DNA of 64,000 nucleotides from Xiphophorus maculatus (lineage: Eukaryota > Chordata > Actinopteri > Cyprinodontiformes > Poeciliidae), in assembly GCF_002775205.1 (NCBI RefSeq), contig NC_036444.1, positions 5,126,501-5,190,500 of the forward strand, read 5' to 3'. A program made the position numbers and the translations under genes. This document shows positions 1-11,480 of this stretch, piece by piece; position 1 is the first letter of the stretch, and every line of letters begins with the position of its first letter. The notes beneath the pieces were generated by a model, which saw only the letters and a list, made by a program, of their open reading frames with translations, did not search any database and was not told where the DNA came from.

Positions 1-2
1 CT

Positions 3-104
3 GGGAGCAGCTACTCTCTTTCGGCCGAGGTGTTGAACAGGATGTCGGATGTTGATCCAAAGTCAGGCCTGCACAGCGGTGACATCAACGCAGAATATCT
101 GTAG
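3..104 (+). CDS. possible C-terminal end of an upstream gene (partial)
   Basis: A frame open from the window edge runs 33 codons and stops with TAG at 102-104. It contains an in-frame ATG at 42 and ends Asp-Ile-Asn-Ala-Glu-Tyr-Leu. Its composition looks coding (few rare codons, mixed charged and polar residues), and the DNA just after the stop turns AT-rich and non-coding. Poly(A) signals AATAAA occur at 684-689 and 774-779, which would suit a 3' UTR. I do not recognise the protein. A run of this length can also arise by chance, so this is only a candidate terminal exon of a gene lying to the left. Confidence 0.3.
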   Translation, partial: GSSYSLSAEVLNRMSDVDPKSGLHSGDINAEYL

Positions 105-1625
105 TAAACAGGATAACAAACCACAAAAAACTAGAAGAAAAGAGAAGGAAAACCTTTATGCACTGGAAAGTGATGACAGGAAAAGAATTTATTACAGACG
201 GACCAGGAAGGAGGTTCTATCTAAAACAGCTGTGAAAGATGTTAAGGTTCTAATTTGGGATGCAAGTTATTGACTTATGAGTTAATATAAAGTTGATTGA
301 TTTTATCTATCAACTTATGATTAATTTCTAAGAGACCATTTTCATGAAAACCTCAGTTTTCTCTTGTATGAAGACGGCCGGCCGCCTCTTCTGCATAACA
401 TAAAGGGCAACATTTTCATAAAATGCAGAATTTAAAAACAAAGTCATTCAATTTTAACATTAAATTCTCTCCTGGAAACAGAGCCGAGCGATATGGCTTA
501 AAATTAAAATCTCCAGATTTTTTTCATTCCAGGTCCAACATCCCATTTCAATGGATTTTTTTATTTTTTCACTCATTTTCTTTTGTAAAAAAAGAAATTA
601 CAAATCACAGAAAATACAGCTGTAACATTCTCATAATATTATAACTGAATTCTGGTAATGTTATGACTTTATTCTCATAATTTAATAAAATAAAATCTTA
701 GCTTTGTCCTAATATTTTATTGAAGAGTTGACCTGAATTCAAAGTCCAAATAAATAGACATTGTCAAACAAACAATAAAGATGGCGGCTAACTAATTAGG
801 AAAACTGGTGGGAAAAAAACATCCAGATTTTCCAAAAATCAAATCTTCAGAAACCAAAAATATTTAATTCAATCAATTTATCGACCATCCCTGCCTGGAG
901 GCAGCTGTAGATTCTCTTGTTCCGCTTCTAGATTCTCCTGCGTCCTTTTCTGGATCCTCCTCCGGATCTTACTGGATTTTCTTTGGGATTTTTCCCTCTG
1001 CTTCCTGCTGTTGGTTCTCCTTTGGATTCCGCTCCGTTTTCTGGATCCTCCTATGGATCGCTGAAGTTGTGCTCCGAGCTGCACGTGTTGGCAGAATAAG
1101 ACGGTCGCCCTGAGGAACAATGAGTTGGTGTCAGAGTGAATGTCTGTCTCTGTTTCAGCTGATTTAGCAGCAGGACGCTCAGTCTCAGTGCCTGACAATA
1201 ACACAGTGTATGGATGTATAAAGGCTTTATAATTCTGTATAAAAACGGTGCAAATGCTGTCGTGTCTCGTTTTTAAAGAGAGTATTTTTCTCTGCTATGT
1301 AAAGATTGTCGAACTGAATGAATGCTAAAGCTGCTCTGGGTGTCTTTTCTTCTGCTTCTCTCCCTGTTTGTTTATATTTTCACAGCAGTGAATGATTTGA
1401 GTTAAAACTTTCCCTTTCAGTGATGCAAAGGCTTCCCAGCTGCATGATCAACACGTTTAATGCATTAACGAATGCTGGAATAGAGGGTTTATTTTTCATT
1501 AAATATCTGTGGTTTCTTTTGGTCAAATAAAGGAATAATGTGACATTTTTTTTAAAGCTTTCATTCTGAAGTTTTTCCAGATGTGAAGCGTTGTTTGTGT
1601 TTCTACTTCTTCCTAAAAAACACAC
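105..1625. other. no recognisable gene; possible 3' UTR then intergenic DNA
   Basis: AT-rich sequence with AATAAA signals at 684-689 and 774-779. The block at about 880-1060 repeats TTCTGGATCCTCCT-like phrases and opens a 108-codon reverse frame very rich in Arg, Gln and Lys. No known family is visible in it and it looks like simple-sequence drift. No splice sites with coding potential were found. Confidence 0.5.
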
Positions 1626-2458
1626 CGTTGGTTTTTGGCAATAAGTTAATGTACTGCAACACCAGCCAAGCCCAGTTCATCGCCTAGCAACCCAAGCAGA
1701 GCTCTAGCACATTTGGCCAGCAGGTCTTACCACTGTATGCACTGTACAATGGCTGCTGGAAAAGACAAGTGTTTTGTTGTTGGTCCAAAGAGATGAAAAC
1801 ACAGTTTCTCTGTGAATCCTCTTCTCACTGACAGTCAGAACCGACACTATCCTGCCTCTAATTTATGTTTTTAAAGGTGACCTATTATGAAAAATTCACA
1901 TTTTGCACATTTTCATATTTCAGTTTAGGTGTCTCCTGCTTCTAAAAACAGCCTAAGAGTTCAAGATATCTAGATGTTTTTTGGCAAGTTAATGTTTTTA
2001 TTTGTTGTTGTTTTTTGCTTGGAAAATGAGCCGTTTCAAAAACCTTCCGATTGTTAAGTCACATTTGACGGGCACTGCGTTGTTACCTAGCAACCCCAGC
2101 AGGTTGTTGTTACCTAGCAACCCAAGCTGAACTCCAGCACGCTTGGTCAGCTGGTTTTACTACAATGGCTGCAGGAAAAGACAAGTATTTTGTTGATTTC
2201 CCATTCTTGTTTGTTGTTTAATTGCGCATCAGTTGGCAGCCATTTTGTGAGTGTAAATGTTGAGTTTGGGGGCGTGGCCAGAAGCAGGTTCTTTACATTT
2301 AAAGTGACAGGAGACCCTAAAACAGCTCATTCTGAGAGGAGCACACTCTAAAACCTCATTATCTAAGAATGATTTTGTGCAATAAATAAAATAAACATGT
2401 TTTTATGAACCATAGACATATCCTAACCTGTTCAAAGAAGCATAATAGATCACCTTAA
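1626..2458 (+). repeat. repeat family A, copy 1 (TTAA-flanked MITE plus a partial copy)
   Basis: The unit 1871-2458 begins TTAA-AGGTGACCTATTATG and ends CATAATAGATCACC-TTAA. The ends are inverted repeats flanked by TTAA, as in piggyBac- or Kolobok-type elements. It holds two perfect GTTACCTAGCAAC motifs (2082-2094, 2109-2121). The stretch 1626-1790 is a diverged partial copy of the same element. About 90 bp between the two (1780-1870) is shared with the flank of copy 3, so the true element may be larger than the TTAA-bounded unit. No transposase frame remains. Confidence 0.6.
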
Positions 2459-3296
2459 GACTTTGGTTTTCTGGCATAGACTCAGATTTGAACAAAGTTC
2501 ACAGCTTACGGTTGGATCTTTAGCTAATTTATTCCATAAACTTGTTTCATCCATTCAAAATCAGTTTGGGATTCTTTCCCTGTAGGAAAACTGGTCAGGA
2601 TGTTTGGGATCATTAACTCAGAGTCACATGTTGGAAAGCTCCTTTGCAGTGCAGGCTTTAGTGGGACCCAGTGGGAGGGCAATGGGCCCAGTTGGGTCAG
2701 AGATTATGAACCCATTCAACAAACAATTTACCCATCAGAGCATCAGACCACTTCTACAGAAATGAAATTAATACAAGGAGTCGTTTGTCGCCAGGAGACG
2801 GCGACCAGAGAAGATTTAATGAGAGCACAAAACAACTTCCTGCCAAGTTTTCCAAAACATTTGGACTCCAGTCTGCAGGAGAGAAAGAAACTGGGAGCAC
2901 TGGGGAGAATGGATCAACAAAAAGAGACAATGGAGAGGAAGTTCTGTGACCCAATGTTTTCATGTGAAATATGAAAGAGACGTTTATTAGCTTAAAACAC
3001 CAACAGAATCATTTATTTAGCTCAAATATCAGAGGAGCTTCTCTTGTATTTACAGCTCATGTTTGCATGTGTAACTAGTTAGTAACTAGTTACATTTACT
3101 CAGTTACATTTACTTGAGTAACTTGGAAAAAATATATTATACTTTTTTCTTTTAGTTGAATAATATTTTTATAAAGTGTTGTTACTGTAACATGAGTAAA
3201 AGTTTTGAAAACTTTCCACACTGAGAGCAAATTCAATGAAAAAAGAAAAAAGCAGGAGAAACAAACACAACAAGCTGAAGCTTCTGGTAAACATTT
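2459..3296. other. intergenic, no supported gene
   Basis: A 124-codon frame opens at 2600-2974 (+), but it matches nothing I recognise and has neither splice sites nor a paralogue in the window. Near 3080-3200 is a stretch rich in TTACTTGAGTAA-like phrases, resembling the termini of the hAT element at 54.7-56.2 kb, so it may be a degraded relative. Confidence 0.4.
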
Positions 3297-3535
3297 CACC
3301 TTGTCCTTTTTTATTTTTCCCATTTCACTTTTTCTACCCCATTTTTCCTTTCTTTAATTTTTCTTTTTCTTTTCCCCTTTTTTCATTTTCCCTTTTTTCC
3401 TTCTTTCTTTTTTTCTTTCATCTTTTATTATTTTTTAAATTTTCCTTTTTCCCTTTCTTTTTTCTCTCATTTCTTTTCCCCTTTCTGTCCTTTTTTCTTT
3501 CTTTCTTCCCTTTTCCTATTTTCTCGTCACCCTGT
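3297..3535 (+). repeat. long polypyrimidine (T/C) tract
   Basis: About 240 nt almost wholly T and C on the plus strand. The open frame through it encodes only Phe, Pro, Ser and Leu and is an artefact of composition. Such mirror-like purine/pyrimidine tracts can adopt triplex (H-DNA) structures. Confidence 0.8.
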
Positions 3536-4520
3536 TCTAACTCACAGTACTTGAGCTAAAGACAATAAGCATAATAAGATTTTTTTTTATGATTTGTAAA
3601 CGTGCTGCCTGAATATGTTATCTTGTAATCATGTCATTTATTTGTATACATTTTTTATCATTTTAGTCCTTAAAATACCAAAATTTGGACATAACTTTAG
3701 ATTTTTGTCGGTTTGATGACATCATTTTTAAATATTATATCAGACAGTTCAGATTTGTTTCCCATAATCACATCTGAACTGATTTCATGTAACTTAGAAA
3801 TCAAAGTTTCCTGGTGGAAGATCAGTGATTAAATTAAACCGAGTTCATTTCGTATCCATCAGATTATTTCTCCTCTTTTAGCTGCAGGGACGTTTTCACA
3901 GTAAAAGGAAAATGTTTGTCTGCAGCAGCAGCTGGAGAGCAACAGTCGCGTCTCTGTGAGCTGCTGCTGCTGACGGTCCCGTCTGTCACCAGAACGAACC
4001 TCCATCCTGAACAGAATAAGTTTAGTTTTTTATCTTGCTGTACAGTGATTGAAGCAGTGGTGTTCAAACAGGAGCGCATGGGCCACTTTCAGCCCTTTGG
4101 ATTATTTTCTGGGGCCCTCAGTCACAGTCAGTTCTTTAATGAACTGACTCTAAACCTCAATTTTCAGGATTCAGTTCAGCTGACAGAAATCGGGTATTTA
4201 CTTTCCGACTGATGGCCGCCCTTTTTTAAAATCTCAAAGTAAACAATATAACTATTTTAGTTGAAAATTTCAAATAAAATACACATGAACAGACATAAAA
4301 TATTAGGTGATTTCCCAAAGGAATTTAGAACTATAAACCCAAAGTGAAACAAATCAGTTCCACGTTTCTGGAGAAACCTTTAAAGGTTTATGCGGCGTCT
4401 GGATGTCTGCAGAAACACAAAGCCCTCATACCGAAGCAGAGCCAGTTTCTCCCACGTCACAGGCTGACTGAAGACTGGCAGTCCACTCTCTCTCGAAACA
4501 AACCCACTCAGGTCTGACGG
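3536..4520. other. intergenic, nothing recognised
   Basis: AT-rich. A CAG/CTG-rich patch at 3920-3975 and short overlapping frames on both strands carry no recognisable motif. No splice sites or repeats shared with the rest of the window were noticed. Confidence 0.4.
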
Positions 4521-4601
4521 CATCAAAGCCCTGAACCTCTGAACGTTCAGGGCTTTGATGAACGTTTGAGACTGACCACCAGCAGGTCAGTCTCAAACGT
4601 T
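4521..4601. repeat. two abutting perfect hairpins
   Basis: Hairpin 1: arms 4521-4536 and 4545-4560 (16 bp, CATCAAAGCCCTGAAC and its complement) with an 8-nt loop. Hairpin 2 starts at the next base: arms 4561-4577 and 4585-4601 (17 bp, AACGTTTGAGACTGACC and its complement) with a 7-nt loop. Both are perfect and the two share no sequence. Confidence 0.85.
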
Positions 4602-4775
4602 TTATCACGTGGGCCAAAATTGTCACATGAAAGATGCAAGATAAAAGTAAAACAAAAAAAGATAAAATCAACAGAAAGTCATCTAGTGATTCAATTATTT
4701 TGGGCTTGATAGAAAAAAAAATATTCTCAGTTATTAAAACAGGATTTGGGTCACTTTGTTTCAAAATGCTTGATA

Positions 4776-5265
4776 TTTTAAGGCAAGTTTATTATGCAAA
4801 ATTCATATTCTGCAGGTTTTTGTTTCTTCAATTTTGATCTCAGCTGCCTCTAAAAACATTAAAACGTAAAAAAAAACATTAAAAAGGAGAAACACCAGCC
4901 AGCTTTGGAGAATAAGTTAATGTTTTTAGGTGTCTGGAAAACAAGTCACAACTGACACATTGCGGTTACCTAGCAACCACAGCTAAACTCTGCCCTGCTA
5001 CCTAGCAACCAAACCAGAGCTCCAGCACATTTGGTCAGCTGGCATTACCATTGCATTGGCTGTATAATGGCTAGTGGAAAAGACAAGTGTTTTGACTTAC
5101 GATCAAGAAATTACTCGCTGCATTCTTGTCGGTTGTGCAGGAGGTTCCACTCTGGCTTTTCAAAGATGTAGCTATAAAATTTGGCATCTGTTTGCAGCCA
5201 TTTTCAAGAGTGAGTGTAAACGTTGAGTTAGGGGGACGTGGTCAGCAGCTTGACTTTACTTATTC
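4776..5265 (+). repeat. repeat family A, copy 2
   Basis: Same order of landmarks as copy 1: TTTTAAGGCAAGTTTATTATGC start, GGTGTCT, GTTACCTAGCAAC (4965-4977 perfect, a second degenerate copy near 5000), GGTCAGCTGGC, ATGGCT-GGAAAAGACAAGTGTTTTG, GCAGCCATTTTCAAGAGTGAGTGTAAACGTTGAG, then a GGGGGACGTGG stretch. It is diverged and its right end is not sharply defined. Confidence 0.6.
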
Positions 5266-5309
5266 GAAAAGTTTCTTCGTAAAAACATGAATACTTTATG
5301 TCATACTAA

Positions 5310-5742
5310 AAACTGAGGTCTCAGTTCGAGTAAAGTGAACTCTGGCACTGTTCTAATGCACCGGAGACTGCTCAAAAAGCAGGAAGTGAACTATAGTGCA
5401 AGGCATTCTGGGTAAATACAACCAAAACAAATGCAAAAGTATTGAGCTAGAGGGAGAAATGACTTGTGGTCTTTTACCAAAGACTTAAAACCGCTTCTCG
5501 TTTTTTGTTTACATTTTGTGAAGGAAGTTGTGCTCAGTGTCTTCGGAGGTTTTCCTGTCGTTTCCTTCAGTTGTTCTTGGTGCAGCGCCACCACAGGTGA
5601 GGAGGCGAACAGGTTTTTTTAATTAGTTTGTTTAATTTGACACACTGCAGTGTGAAAAAATGAACCATACCAGCAGAAAATGTAACAAAAATCACAGTTT
5701 TGGACGCTTATCGAACCGAGTCTACTGGACTATCAGGTGTAA
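5310..5742 (+). repeat. repeat family B, copy 1 (hAT-like MITE, left-truncated)
   Basis: Shares with 23470-24497 and 26675-27280 the landmarks AAAGTGAACTCTGG, GGAGACTGCTC, AGGCATTCTGGGTAAATA, TTTGTTTACATTTTGTGA, GTGCAGCGCC and the right end TCAGGTGT. It lacks the left terminus seen in copies 2 and 3. It lies just upstream of the CD59-like gene. Confidence 0.6.
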
Positions 5743-5996
5743 AAAACAAACCAAAACATAAAAACCCAGTTGGAGCAGAACCTGGATCAGGAATCAACGC
5801 AGATAAACAGTCTGAGCAGACGGGAAGCACCAGAGGCAGAGTGGTTGTTTCAGAGGAGGAGGAGGTTCTGAACACTGCGGGTCTTTGTGGTCCGGTGGAC
5901 AAAGAGCTGCTGTCCGGCGTCCTCTGCGGGTCACAGCCGAACAGACCGACACCGAGCAAGACGCTCCGCTAACAACTGCTTCACTTCAGCTGCGAC

Positions 5997-8900
5997 ATGA
6001 AGCGCTGCCTCGGACTGGTTCTGCTGCTCTGGTCCGGGATGCTGCATGTGGGTGAGTGGAACTGGACCCGGCAGAACCTGATCTTTAGAGACAGAGAGAG
6101 AGAAACAAACTGCAGAGGAGAAATGCTCTAAGGAAAATATTCACATTAGTTAAACATTTCTGATTTTAGTTTTGGATCAACTAACTTTCATTTTGTGATT
6201 TTGTCTCTAAGATTGAAGCTGTGAAGAGATTTTTGTTGCCACAGATTCACACATTTCTGATTTTGAGGTTGAGCACATTGCAAAAACACAAACCCTTACC
6301 AAATATTACTGGAGGTATCTTGAATTAAGACAAAACTAACATAATTAACTTTTCAACAAGATATAGGAACTTGTTTTAAGTCAACAATTCCTTAATATTG
6401 ATTTTAAAAAGTCAATATTTTGACTTTTTCACTCCTATAGAAACTTTTAGGTAAAGGGAAAAGGTGTGTGAGTGAAGCGGCCTTCACACCTGGCTCAGGT
6501 AAACCAGTTCTGTCAGGAGGAATGAGATAAAATCCCAGCAAACCCAAAAGAGTTTGATTTAATTCATAAAGTTGAGAGGTAATATTATCCACTACTAGAG
6601 AAAAGTGTCATAATCTATACATGTTTGGACTTTTAGTTTCATCTGTTCATTCAGTCTTTTTAAATCATTTGTTTATTTTGGTTTTAGATTTGGTTCTTTT
6701 ATTTTATTTCATTGTGTGTTTCATTAGGTTTGAGTTGTTCTTGATTCTGTTTTGGATTATTTACTTGCTGTTCATTCTCTTTCATTTTGCCTTCATTTAC
6801 TTATTGGTTCTTACTTAATGCGTTTCAATCTTTAGCTTCTGCTAAAGATTGAAACACATTAAAGATTGAAACCTTTAATGTCAGGGTTTCCCATCGCCTC
6901 ATTTCTTCTGCCTGTGTTGGAGAATTGAAAAGTGGCTAACTCTTAAATATGTAGGTGAATAAATCCCACGGAGACGTAATTCCTTGATAGCCACGACGGG
7001 TTTGGGAGATTTATTACTCTCTTCCACGGATTCGTCTTACAGCTTCATCAGTACAAAACCAAAAATCTCTCCGTATTCTTAACATCACCCTTTTTTATAC
7101 AATCTCATCTTTACTGATGTGAGTTGGAAAGTTTCGACCAATAGCAATACCGCCCTTGATTTACGTAAGGATCCTGGCAGCCCGTAGACTGAGTGTGTGT
7201 TGGACATCCTTTGAAATATTCTGACCTCTTGACCTGCTCCATTTCAGGATTGCCAAATAAGTCAAATCATCACAAATTATTGTTCTTATCTGTCAAAACA
7301 GCGTCCTTCCCAAGTCATATTTGGTCCAACTTTTGTGCTTCGCACGCAAGGGAAGGAAGAGCGTCCCGAAGAATCCTCTCGCAAAAACAACTCCATAAAT
7401 AATACTTCCTCTCTTACACCTGCCCTCTGTTTTCCAGCTGCCTCTACTCACCTCTGATTAGCTGAAGGCAGTTTTATTCAAAAATATGAAGGAAAAAAAC
7501 CAAACAAACAAAAAAATAAAACACACCTGGCTCAGGTGTAATGTGCCAGAATAATGAGAGAATCTCTCAATATTATTCTGGCTTTAGACAAATAGAAACA
7601 AATGTATTACTACCAGCTGAAACAGGAAACATTCAGTCTAATTTGACATCAGAGAAATGAAAAGCTCACAATTTATTTTTATTATTGATTATTGTCAATA
7701 ATCGATCTGAAATACAGTTCCCCAGAAATAAAACTTTTTAAGGTTTATAGGCTTTACGACCCGTAGATGAAAGTTTATTCAAATTATGTAAAAATTTGAA
7801 TCAGCTTTAAAAGCTTCTGTTCAGGGCTGGAATTAACTATCAATTAATCTATTGATTATTCTGACAATTAATCGAATAATAAATTTGGCACATTCTGCAG
7901 ATTTTTCATTCAACCGTTTAAACCTTTTAATACAAGATTAAAAATACATTAGAAGACGCAAATAAACTGTAGCGGCTAAAATCCTATATTTTAGGCTACT
8001 GGTTGTTGTGCTTGGAAGGCGTTGGTCTTACGTGCGTTCAGTAGAGATTATCATGCCGATCTTTAGTTTGACTTATAAAAAGGTCATTTATTGTACAGAA
8101 CAATGTCCATTGTTTTGCTACTTCCATGTAGTTACACGTAAATTCGACATCAAAACCCAAACCAAACACAATGGAAAACTGTTGCCTCTTCCCATTAACA
8201 ACACCTGAACCGAATCACGGTTGACCTTAAATACCCATCCCCCCATCAGACACACAGAACTCAAAATGAAATTCGCCCCCTGGTGGCGATAAACACAGAA
8301 AAGGATAAATGGCTCCTACATAAACAAATAATTCACTTCATTGTTCAAGTGAGAAAATCAACATTTCATTGCCTAAACTGTAATAAAATCCTTTAGTGAA
8401 CGTTTGATCATCTGCAGCTAAAACATATTTCCACATGTGAGAAGCTGAGCTCTTTCTGCTGGACTAACTTCAGCCCAGTGTTTCTGTTTTTACTAACTGA
8501 TTCATAACTGAACATCAGTTTGGTGATCAACAGGAGATTTTGTTTTACAGAATTTGAACCAGGTGAAGCTAAAACTGCAACTTGGTACAACGTTTATCCG
8601 ACAAACAAAGATTTTTTTGTATCTTAAATGCAAAATGTTTATATTTTTTCTCCAGTTTAGTCTCAATTAGTGGTCTAAATATGTTGCTTTTCAAGAAATT
8701 TACTTTTTTTTTTTTTAGCTGTTTATTCCAGGTAACGATTAATCAGTTATTAGTTGATGATTATGTCAATAATCAATTCGTTAATCTGAATAATCGTTTC
8801 TGCTCTACTAGTCTATATCAGTCAGATTTTCTTCTAAAAATGACATCAGATCTATGAACAATGGGAACCATCACCAGCAGCGATCTTCCTCCTGACTCTC

Positions 8901-10069
8901 TGCTCCTCTTCTTCAGGTTCTGGGCTTCGCTGCTACAGGTGTGCGGATTACACGGGTCGCTGCGAGAACGTGCAGGAGTGCACATTTGAAGACTCGTGCA
9001 TCTCTCTGAGCGATCAAGGTCGGTTTAACTAGACTGTACTTACACACACTTTCATACCAAAGAGCCTTCTATAGGACCCAAGATGACATGTTAGGGTTTT
9101 GGAGACTTCTCTCAGCATTTTGCGGCCTGCTTTAAAGGTGAACTTGCTTAAATGACCAGACCTGGGCTCTTCTGCAGCTGTTTGTCCTCTTAAAATCCTT
9201 TATCAGATGAATAAGCTTCTTCAATTCATTTTCTTCAATTAGCTTTTTAGATTATACTTCTTCACTCTCACTTTATACCAAATTATTTATTTGAAATTTA
9301 AACCTACAGCGTCGTATTAAGGCCATTGTAAATAGAAAAAAAGAAGCGTAAGTTTCAGCCAAAAAACTCAAGATATTTTCTAGAAAATAATTGGAAAATT
9401 TTGAGCTCCAAAAGTCGGAAATTTGCTAGAAAAACATCTGAAATTTTGATCTTAATTCCAGAAATTTTCCAGAAAAGAATTGAGTTTGAAAAGTTGAAAA
9501 TTTGACAGAGATATTAAAAATCTTCTAGAAATAAATTGGAAATTTCTGAGTTTGAAAAGTTGCCAGATTTGACTTTTGAGACTTTTCAAAAGTAAAACAT
9601 TTGTGACATTCAGAACTCAGACATTTCCAAGTTTTTTCTAGAAGATTTCTGAAATTTATATTAAAACTTCTGATTATTTTCTAGCAAATTTTAAAGTTTT
9701 TTGGCAAAAGTTTACTCCTCTATCTACAGTGGCCCTGATACACCGTCATACAAACCTCCACCACAATGTTCCCCTCAGGATTTTAAGACTTTTATTTCTT
9801 TTTTTGTCTTGTTATGTTTAAGTTTAATATTCGGACTCTGCCCAGGTTCTCAGGTGTTCTGTGTTACAGGTGGGAAGACGATCCGGCAGTGTATCCGGTA
9901 CACAGACTGTGATGTGTCCCGTCTCACCCAGATGTTCCCGTCCATCTCCAGATTCACGTACAGGTGCTGCAACAGTAACCTCTGTAACTCGGGCTCCACG
10001 GCCCCCGCAGCCGGCCTGGTCTTGGTTCTGCTGTGGTCCCTGTTGAGCCTTTGGTGGTTCTGGTTCTGA
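5997..10069 (+). CDS. cd59: CD59-like (Ly6/uPAR family) GPI-anchored glycoprotein, 3 coding exons
   Basis: Exons 5997-6051, 8917-9018 and 9870-10069 join in phase 1 with GT-AG introns to give 118 residues. Residues 1-19 form a signal peptide (MKRCLGLVLLLWSG...). The LU domain follows with ten cysteines (24, 27, 34, 40, 46, 60, 66, 85, 86, 91), opening LRCYRC and closing YRCCNSNLCN, the standard three-finger pattern. A Ser/Gly/Ala segment and a Leu/Trp-rich hydrophobic tail to the stop fit a GPI-attachment signal. CD59 blocks assembly of the complement membrane attack complex at the cell surface. The Trp of the human active face (W40) appears as Ile61 here. Poly(A) signal AATAAA at 10204-10209. 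The three-exon layout matches CD59, but a different Ly6-family member is possible. Confidence 0.75.
6052..8916. other. CD59-like gene intron 1, repeat-filled
   Basis: Contains a half-copy of palindromic repeat family C (about 6275-6440), unclassified AT-rich DNA with a short inverted repeat near 6825-6870 (AAGATTGAAAC phrases), and a nearly complete copy of repeat family E (about 7824-8806). The 69-codon frame at 7193-7402 has no recognisable content. Confidence 0.6.
7824..8806. repeat. repeat family E, copy 1 (ATTAATCGAT-rich terminal inverted repeats)
   Basis: The left end reads GGGCTGGAATTAACTATCAA followed by several ATTAATC and GATTATT phrases. The right end, reverse complemented, starts AGAAACGATTATTCAGATTA. 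Related copies lie at 16150-16660, 20915-21470 and, as fragments, near 28400-28470, 35475-35545 and 48955-49030. There is no transposase frame. The internal GAACCAGGTGAAGC and TTGCCTAAA... phrases recur between copies, showing one family. Confidence 0.5.
9300..9705. repeat. repeat family D, copy in CD59-like intron 2
   Basis: Reiterated phrases such as TTTCTGAGTTTGAAAAGTTG and TTTTCTAGAA in both orientations. The same material occurs at 13020-13640, 34360-34510 and 42560-42890. In two of those places it is the interior of an element with hAT-like ends. Confidence 0.5.
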
Positions 10070-10209
10070 ATCGCTGCAGCTGTTCTGGATATAAACGTTA
10101 ACTTTATATCGCTGGTTTTTTCAGGCTCCTGCGGCTCCTCAGGTCTCTTCTGTAAATCTGATTTTACTAATTTGAAATGTGATTTTCTGTTGGTTTAGCA
10201 GGAAATAAA

Positions 10210-11480
10210 ATGTTCTGGCTTGTAAATTCTGGTTCTGTTTTTTTTTGTTTGGTTCTCGGGAACAAGATGTTGTTGCATCCTTGAATCTGGTTCAGGTCAA
10301 ATTGGGTCAATCAGGGGTTTTTCTGTGGTGCTGAATTGAGGCCATAAAGTTTATTCCCAAATATTTTATTTTAAACTGAAAAAAAGAAGAAAAAAAAGAA
10401 ATGCAAAACAAAATTTCCTCTGAAAATAAAAAGATCTGAAACAGAGGAAAAAATAAATAAGAACAGTAGTTTTGAACTTTTTTAGTTTAAAATCTTTTCA
10501 GGATTGAAATAGTTTTTATGCTTCAAAAAAAAAAAACAATTTTCACATAAAAAAACAAAACAAACAACAAACATCTGAGCAAATTGTTGGCCCCAATTTA
10601 GCTCCATAGATCTCCTGATCAAAACCTTAATTTGACCTAGTTATAAAAGCAGGCTACTGAGTTACCTTTAAAGGACTATTAATTCTGGTAATAAATAAAC
10701 ACTTTAACACCAACAAATGTTATATAAACATTGATGATATTTTAGTGATTATGGTTCTTCCATACAGTCGAAATCTGCGTTGACCTTTGCTTCACTCTGA
10801 CCAGTCATTACCTTCAACTACTGAAGTCTAGACAGGATTCAAACTAATAAAAATACAAATAGACATCTAGCATAACTATGACATTTACTGCTTATAATCT
10901 TTCAACAGAACTTTTGTTCAAAAATCCTGAACTACAAGAAGAGGAAGCAGCGCCCCCTGCTGGACGAACATCTGATCTGTGGACCGAGTTTGCAGTTGGT
11001 CCTTTGGTTTCATTATTTTCACTATCAAAATGTTGCACTGCTCTCACTCAAAGAAAGCCTGCTTGCTTACAAACATCCTCTAATCTCACTTAAAACTGAA
11101 TTTGTGTATGGAAGTCCATTCCTGCCAAGAAAGAAAAAAAAACCCCAACAGAAAGTCATAATTTAAACTTTCAAAGTCAAAATTATGAGATATAAAGCCA
11201 TAACTTCAACTGGATTGATCTCAAGACGACAGCTATTTTAAAGTAGATAAATGATACAAAGAAGTTGCAGACAAAAAATACAAAACTAATTTATTTAAAC
11301 ATTATAAATAACAAGAACAATAAAGATTATTTTCCATCTACTGAGAGGTAAAATATCCAGAGCAGTCCTCTGAATATTCTTTATGTATTCAGTAAATAAT
11401 CTGGATATGTGAAAATCATCAATAATTTACAGAAACAAGAAAAAAGCACCACAAAAACATGACAAATCAACAATAAAACA
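10210..11480. other. intergenic between CD59-like gene and repeat A copy 3
   Basis: AT-rich, no supported gene. It includes a CTCF-like CGCCCCCTGCTGG core at about 10951-10963 and a 71-codon frame at 10878-11093 without recognisable motifs. Confidence 0.45.

Noticed and set aside
878-1204. 108-codon reverse frame rich in Arg/Gln/Lys
   Set aside because: Comes from GGATCCTCC-type simple sequence; no family or exon context.
2600-2974. 124-codon plus-strand frame
   Set aside because: No recognisable domain, no splice signals, no supporting second exon. Length is within chance for 64 kb in six frames.
3236-3559. 107-codon Phe/Pro/Ser-rich frame
   Set aside because: Direct product of the polypyrimidine tract.
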